Below, piece by piece: positions 5,752 to 7,457 of a stretch of 7,457 nt of DNA. The notes under the pieces were generated by a model, which saw nothing but the letters and a program-made list of their open reading frames with translations, searched no databases and was not told where the DNA came from. How positions within the stretch are numbered: the first letter of the stretch is position 1; each line of letters begins with the position of its first letter. Origin of the DNA: JBMYQA01 sp049600855 (GTDB lineage Bacteria > Bacteroidota > Bacteroidia > Cytophagales > Flammeovirgaceae); assembly GCA_049600855.1 (NCBI GenBank), contig JBMYQA010000293.1, forward strand, positions 1 through 7,457, in the 5' to 3' direction. A program made the position numbers and the translations under genes.

Positions 5752-6678
5752 ATGAACACTGTAAAAATATTCTCAGGTTCAGCGACATTATATCTCTCGC
5801 GAAAAATCGCTCACATTTATGGTTCTGATTTGGGTGATGTCACTCTACAGAAATTTAGCGATGGGGAAATTGCTCCCTACATTAACGAGTCAATTCGAGG
5901 CGGTGATGTCTTTTTAATTCAATCTACCTTTCCTCCTGCCGAAAATTTATTGGAGTTGTTATTATTGATTGATGGTTGTAAACGTGCATCAGCAAGTACC
6001 ATCACAGTTATGATTCCTTATTTTGGATATGCCCGTCAAGATCGAAAGGATAAACCAAGAGTAGCAATAGGCGCTAAACTAGTTGCAGACTTGATTGAAC
6101 AAGCAGGCGCTACCCGAATTGTGACGTGTGATTTACATGCTGGTCAAATTCAAGGCTTTTTCGATCTCCCAGTAGATCATTTGCAAGGTTCATACGTTTT
6201 CGTGCCTTACATTAAATCATTAGGTTTAGATAATTTAATTTTTGCTTCACCAGATGTGGGTGGTGTAAGTAGAGTTCGGAAGTTTGCCTCTTACTTTAAT
6301 GCCGATTTAGTGATTTGCGATAAACATAGAAAACGCGCAAACGAGATCGCATCCATGCAAGTAATTGGTGAAGTGTCGGGTAAAAATGTCATTTTAGTTG
6401 ACGACATGATTGACACAGCTGGTACCATGTGTAAGGCGGCTGATGTATTGATGGAAAAAGGCGCTAAGAGTGTACGTGCGGTGTGTACTCATCCTGTACT
6501 TTCTGGTCAAGCTTATGAGCGTATTGAGAATTCAGCAATGGAAGAAATTGTGGTGGCAGATACCATTCCTCTGCGCGGATCATCTACGAAGATTAAAGTA
6601 CTCTCAGTAGGTGAGATGTTTGCAAAGGCAATTCGCAAAATACATGATCACGAATCGATCAGCTCATTATTTATCTAG
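5752..6678 (+). CDS. prs: Ribose-phosphate pyrophosphokinase (PRPP synthetase)
   Basis: This cytoplasmic enzyme transfers pyrophosphate from ATP to ribose 5-phosphate, making PRPP for purine, pyrimidine, histidine, tryptophan and NAD synthesis. At 308 residues it has class I length. Visible signatures are FSDGE (35-39), the ATP-contacting YARQDRK (93-99), the catalytic-histidine motif CDLHAGQIQGFF (126-137, with H129), the SPDVGG loop (166-171), the flexible-loop residues K191 and R193, and the PRPP-binding loop VDDMIDTAGT (216-225). It ends with the usual SISSLFI. Position 192 is His in DKHRKR, where many homologues have DKRR; the flanking Lys and Arg are kept, so activity should be intact. 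Two promoter-like sequences lie upstream. The gene for L25/Ctc follows after 84 bases without a clear terminator, so co-transcription is likely, as is common in Bacteroidota. Confidence 0.97.
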   Translation: MNTVKIFSGSATLYLSRKIAHIYGSDLGDVTLQKFSDGEIAPYINESIRGGDVFLIQSTFPPAENLLELLLLIDGCKRASASTITVMIPYFGYARQDRKDKPRVAIGAKLVADLIEQAGATRIVTCDLHAGQIQGFFDLPVDHLQGSYVFVPYIKSLGLDNLIFASPDVGGVSRVRKFASYFNADLVICDKHRKRANEIASMQVIGEVSGKNVILVDDMIDTAGTMCKAADVLMEKGAKSVRAVCTHPVLSGQAYERIENSAMEEIVVADTIPLRGSSTKIKVLSVGEMFAKAIRKIHDHESISSLFI

Positions 6679-6762
6679 TATTTTTATTTTTTTTATACAT
6701 AACCCTGGGGATGCAGAAAGCAAACTGAGTACCTAGAAAGGTTTTTAAAATTGCTAATACAA

Positions 6763-7347
6763 ATGAAAATTGTTGATGTAATCGGTTACAACCGAACAGA
6801 AATTGGTAAAAAGTCTTCTAAAGACTTACGTAGAGCGGGTAATGTACCTTGCGTAATGTATGGTGGTGAAGAAGGTAACCTACACTTTCACTCTCCAATG
6901 ATCCTTTTCAGAGATCTAGTTTACACTCCTGAAGTGTGCTTTGTAAACATGGATATTGAGGGTAAAGAGTACAAGTGTATTTTGCAAGATGTTCAGTTTC
7001 ACCCAGTAAGTGAAATCATTTTGCACGCCGATTTCCTTCGTTTGTACGATGATGTTCCTGTAATGATGGAGATTCCTGTAAAATTTGTAGGCAACTCTCC
7101 AGGTTTGCAGAAAGGTGGTAAGCTTTCTACGAAATTGCGTAAAATCAAAGTAAAAGCATTACCCAAAGACATGCCTGAAAACGTAGAAGTAAGTTTAGAA
7201 GGCTTAGAGTTAGGACAATCTGTGAAAGTTAAATCGGTAGATGCTCAGAATTACGAAATTTTGAGTGGTCCAAACGTAACGATTGCTTCTGTAACTATCC
7301 CAAGAGCATTGAGAAGTGCGCAAGCAAAAGGAGAAGGCGAAGAATAG
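6763..7347 (+). CDS. rplY: Large ribosomal subunit protein bL25 (long Ctc form)
   Basis: This ribosomal protein binds 5S rRNA in the 50S central protuberance; the long form is also called general stress protein Ctc or TL5. The N-terminal L25 domain (about 1-88 from this start) has TEIGKKSSKDLRRAGNVPCV and the strongly conserved YGG and LQDVQFHPVSEIILHADFLR. The C-terminal TL5 beta domain (about 92-180) follows with VMMEIPVKFVGNSPGLQKGG. The tail is charged and probably disordered (AKGEGEE). I choose the ATG at 6763, giving 194 residues, because family members begin with MK directly before the first strand; the frame is also open from a TTG at 6751, which would add four unconserved residues. 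No good promoter is seen in the 84-base gap after prs, so it probably shares the prs transcript. A strong terminator follows 21 bases after the stop. Confidence 0.95.
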   Translation: MKIVDVIGYNRTEIGKKSSKDLRRAGNVPCVMYGGEEGNLHFHSPMILFRDLVYTPEVCFVNMDIEGKEYKCILQDVQFHPVSEIILHADFLRLYDDVPVMMEIPVKFVGNSPGLQKGGKLSTKLRKIKVKALPKDMPENVEVSLEGLELGQSVKVKSVDAQNYEILSGPNVTIASVTIPRALRSAQAKGEGEE

Positions 7348-7368
7348 TCATTAGCATTTATTCCTTTA

Positions 7369-7395
7369 GAAAGCGGCTTGAAAGCCGCTTTTTTT
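7369..7395 (+). terminator. Strong intrinsic terminator of the prs-rplY unit
   Basis: AAGCGGCT (7371-7378) pairs with AGCCGCTT (7383-7390) around the 4-base loop TGAA, and the stem runs into seven T (7389-7395). Adjacent A residues at 7369-7370 extend the stem with the T-run. It is a textbook terminator. Confidence 0.9.
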
Positions 7396-7457
7396 ATGTC
7401 TTTAATACACTGTAAACGAAGTTTTTTAATATTTTGCTATAAGCGTAAATCTGAAGA

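Noticed and set aside
6731..6747. Small hairpin ACCT/AGGT followed by five T between prs and rplY, a possible attenuator
   Set aside because: The stem is only 4 bp and mostly weak, which is expected by chance in this AT-rich gap and unlikely to stop transcription.
6746..6753. TAAAATTG as a possible separate promoter for rplY
   Set aside because: It differs from the consensus at one base, has no TTG upstream at the right distance and would start transcription almost at the ATG.

Overview
The window looks like ordinary chromosome from a member of the Bacteroidota (Cytophagia- or Flavobacteriia-like). Three things point there: a TonB-dependent receptor with a CarboxypepD-regulatory-like N-terminal domain and the Bacteroidota-type outer-membrane barrel, a LytS-like kinase paired with a LytTR regulator, and several TAnnTTTG promoter elements typical of the Bacteroidota primary sigma factor. 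Base composition and codon use look uniform across the genes, and I see no intact insertion sequence, phage gene, CRISPR array, rRNA or tRNA.

Left part (1-4483): a minus-strand two-component operon (membrane histidine kinase, then LytTR response regulator, overlapping by ATGA) is transcribed away from a plus-strand 791-residue TonB-dependent receptor. The shared 227-bp spacer carries a candidate promoter for the kinase and a direct repeat that could be a regulator site. The arrangement suggests, but does not prove, that the pair controls the receptor. Hairpins lie downstream of both units.

Middle (4484-5094): a single KdsC-family HAD phosphatase, probably acting in Kdo synthesis for lipopolysaccharide, with its own promoter-like element and none of its pathway partners nearby.

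Spacer (5095-5751): 657 bp with no convincing gene but much structure. It holds a roughly 70-nt near-perfect hairpin, a second hairpin that reads as a terminator for minus-strand transcription although no minus-strand gene lies upstream of it, an AT-rich featureless stretch, and two promoters with the same architecture (TTG, 19 nt, TAATTTTG) pointing at prs.

Right part (5752-7395): prs (PRPP synthetase) followed by rplY (ribosomal protein L25/Ctc), probably one transcript ending at a strong intrinsic terminator. This housekeeping unit supplies PRPP for nucleotide synthesis and a 5S-rRNA-binding ribosomal protein.

I did not find a clearly new biological system. The most interesting material is the structured spacer at 5095-5751 and the regulator/receptor divergent region at 1829-2055.
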